This document shows, piece by piece, positions 62,301-64,000 of a stretch of 64,000 bases of DNA. Origin of the DNA: Amphiduros pacificus (taxonomy: Eukaryota; Annelida; Polychaeta; Phyllodocida; Hesionidae); contig OX439001.1 in assembly GCA_949316495.1 (NCBI GenBank), positions 48,832,556 to 48,896,555 of the forward strand. The letters run 5' to 3'. The translations under genes were made by a program, and so were the position numbers. The notes beneath the pieces were generated by a model, which was given only the letters and a program-made list of their open reading frames with translations, was not told the origin of the DNA and made no database searches. Position 1 is the first letter of the stretch, and each line of letters begins with the position of its first letter.

Positions 62301-64000
62301 AATATATTGTTTATAGACCAAAACACAGTGAATACAATGTTGCCGTGAAGCTTCAATTATTGTATAAATCTTACATCCATACAATCTCTGCTTATGCTTA
62401 TGATAAATTTGCTTTATTTCTATCATAGTACAACACTGAGTGTGAAACGAATCACCAACCTTTGCTATTGGAGAAACACAAGCCGTTTTTACAACATGTA
62501 AGAAGGTTTGTCCGACATTGACCCTCTTCACAAATATTCCCTATGGTAATGTATGGTGCTACTCCCACATAATTCCCACTGAAATAAATAACAATATTGT
62601 ACTATTTACTTCTTTTCAAACCAACAATAAAATGAATAGCTTGTCCAGACTTTCTAGTTGTGTGGGTGACATTTTTAATATAATGAATACACACATACAC
62701 AAAATGTCCATTCTCTAGATAATACTAAGGACAGTGATTATTTGAATGTCACTTCTGTAATTACTTCTAAATTCTAAATTATAAACTAACATAAACTTGG
62801 TAGTTGATTAATAAATCAATTGTATCAAATATCTTTACTATTTAATATGATTGTAACCGATTTAAAATCAAAATAATAAATACAGTTCTACAGCATTTAT
62901 GTACAATGACAACTATTATTGTCAGTTTGTTACTTAAAGTTTCCAAGAAATATCATACCCTGGTTGATAGTTACATGTGACGATAGTCCATCCTGTGTTG
63001 CATTCAGTATAGGCACATCCAACTTTGTAGGAATTGTGCCACACAACCTGCAAACAATCATAATCTTTTGCAGACAAAAGTTGGAAGAAAACATTGCAGA
63101 GACCAGGGATGGGCCAGATAAGAAGACAACAATAATATTTGCCTGTAGGGTCAATTTTTTAGGATATTTATATTTATATTTGCTGTGACAAAAGGTATTT
63201 TGAACCTCTTTGTATGGGATAGTTTTAAAGTTTCCAACAATGCCAAAAAAAGAAAAAATCCACACCAGAAATCTGAAAACAGTTATATTAACTCACAAAC
63301 CGCATGTACTTCCAACATATAGAATACATAGGGTTACTATCTTAGATTTTGCATATATGAACTTGGATATATATGAAATGGTTTAGAGTTCAATTCTGTC
63401 AGGAGAGGGCAAGATTGTCCTTTGAACTATCAACTTGGTTGGCAAACAGGTAGAGAAAATACCTCATTGCTAGTTAATCAAAGTACTGTCATTGTCGCGA
63501 TATTAAAATGAGGGTATTGCAAATACACTGCAAAGGTGTACTGTGCTGCACTGCTGTACTGTGCTGCACTGCACATTTGTGCGTATACTGTAATCAGATT
63601 AAAGTCAGTTTAGTTGAGACCAGATATTTCATTTCGTGGACAAATAAATAATGTTTTTTTAAAGAAGAGAATTCGATAGTCAGATTTGTATATCAATAAA
63701 TATCTTAGTGATTTCCATGATTATTCACACACCCAATAAAATCTGCTTTCATCTGTCATAAAATTAGAAATCTTAATGATTGTAAAAGTTAGTGGGTTGC
63801 ATGTCTCTTTACTGTTTCATCAAATTCAAACAAAGGTTAAAAACAGATATACAAATTTAATTTACCTGCGTATAGTGTCCACAGACCTGTCCTTGCTTAC
63901 ATGTTCTTGTGTTATATATGTAGTCTTTCTTCTCATTAAACCAGGCCTCTACCACTAGTTTCGCACCACTTTTACTATTAAGGTATGGGTAAGGTTTACG
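50311..64000 (-). CDS. membrane protein with CAP and EGF-like domains, 3' nine exons (5' end outside window)
   Basis: Exons in transcript order: 64000-63866 (partial), 63047-62959, 62578-62460, 58403-58203, 57926-57868, 57620-57568 (or from 57635), 51878-51715, 51169-50932 and 50611-50311. All phases agree, giving 452 residues in view. The C-terminal half of a CAP (CRISP/PR-1/Tpx) domain is clear: CGHYTQ then VVWHNSYKVGCA, TCNYQPGGNYVG and PY. Next come a Cys-rich segment (CCKNGLC), a Thr/Pro linker (128-142), and an EGF-like domain (147-180, ending GDWHGEKCE). A module I cannot name follows (183-300), with a furin-type RRKR at 267-270. One membrane helix lies at about 327-349, and a 103-residue basic, Ser/Tyr-rich cytoplasmic tail ends the protein. 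It should be a type I surface protein. CAP domains occur in secreted defence, reproductive and venom proteins; the role here is unknown. Confidence 0.88.
52243..52312. repeat. (CA/TA)n microsatellite
   Basis: Alternating ACAC and ATAC tracts in a 5.7-kb intron of the CAP-EGF gene. Confidence 0.95.
52580..52900. repeat. dispersed repeat copy
   Basis: Diverged collinear match to 9150-9550, in the same orientation. A short related segment recurs at 53290-53350. Confidence 0.6.
54800..54865. repeat. dispersed repeat fragment
   Basis: Matches the end of the 9-kb copy around GTAAAAT-GCCTG and GGTTTCATGAATGCTTTAAG. Confidence 0.6.
58740..58980 (-). mobile_element. tRNA-derived SINE
   Basis: On the minus strand a tRNA-like head is clear: A box at 58947-58972 (GTTACTCAGTTGGTTAGAGC) and B box GGTTCGATCCC at 58891-58903. 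A non-tRNA body follows to about 58740. The anticodon arm does not pair properly, so this is not a functional tRNA. It lies in an intron of the CAP-EGF gene. Confidence 0.65.
60157..60182. repeat. (TTTGA)n tract
   Basis: Four to five TTTGA units after a T run. This could be the 3' tail of a retroposed element to its left, but no reverse transcriptase is readable there. Confidence 0.6.
60577..60935. repeat. tandem duplication of about 180 bp
   Basis: Two diverged copies begin at CCGAGACTACATCCTA near 60578 and 60763. Both contain ACTATGACTAACATTTTTCT and AATAACTGGAACAAAATATA. No coding capacity. Confidence 0.85.
60983..61076. repeat. 15-bp tandem repeat, six copies
   Basis: Near-perfect copies of TGACTACTGAATGAA. 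Confidence 0.97.

Overview
The window looks like nuclear DNA of an AT-rich marine invertebrate animal. Genes have many GT-AG introns. There is a eukaryotic tRNA-Arg, tRNA-derived SINEs, truncated LINE 3' ends, small inverted-repeat DNA transposons and several very large minisatellites. Tandem C1q-like genes, a secreted EF-hand protein and a CAP-domain membrane protein suggest a lophotrochozoan such as a mollusc or brachiopod. That assignment is an inference and the phylum is not proven.

Layout: (1) 1.5-1.8 kb, a possible small membrane protein (-). (2) 2.5-11.6 kb, three tandem genes (+), each encoding three C1q/TNF-like jelly-roll domains in a row. (3) 14.3-18.1 kb, a seven-exon gene (+) for a 192-residue secreted protein with four EF-hands and a furin-type site; intron 1 starts with a minisatellite copied from its own splice donor and intron 4 holds a 141-bp hairpin. 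(4) 18.1-32.5 kb, gene-poor: exons of an incomplete candidate gene (-, 20.6-22.8 kb), a 38-bp minisatellite, a LINE end, tRNA-Arg(UCU) and a 20-bp minisatellite. (5) 32.6-43.2 kb, a 597-residue PH-domain protein (+) resembling Niban/FAM129, with a pair of apparently mutually exclusive 86-nt exons, a 2.9-kb 30-bp minisatellite in intron 4, and two opposed copies of one ~410-bp TTAA-flanked transposon in its introns. (6) 44.8-48.7 kb, a GC-rich palindrome-rich composite repeat interrupted by two LINE fragments. (7) 49.7-50.3 kb, a 146-bp tandem array. (8) 50.3-64 kb, a gene (-) running off the right edge: CAP domain, Cys-rich segment, Thr-rich linker, EGF-like domain, an unrecognised module with an RRKR site, one membrane helix and a cytoplasmic tail.

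Exon models were built by hand from splice consensus and reading-frame phase. For the EF-hand, Niban-like and CAP-EGF genes every junction is phase-consistent, which is strong internal support; there is no transcript evidence. The most notable points are the CAP-EGF-membrane architecture, the reappearance of part of its unrecognised module with identical residue spacing in the 22-kb exons, the mutually exclusive exon pair, and the inverted transposon pair flanking much of the Niban-like gene.
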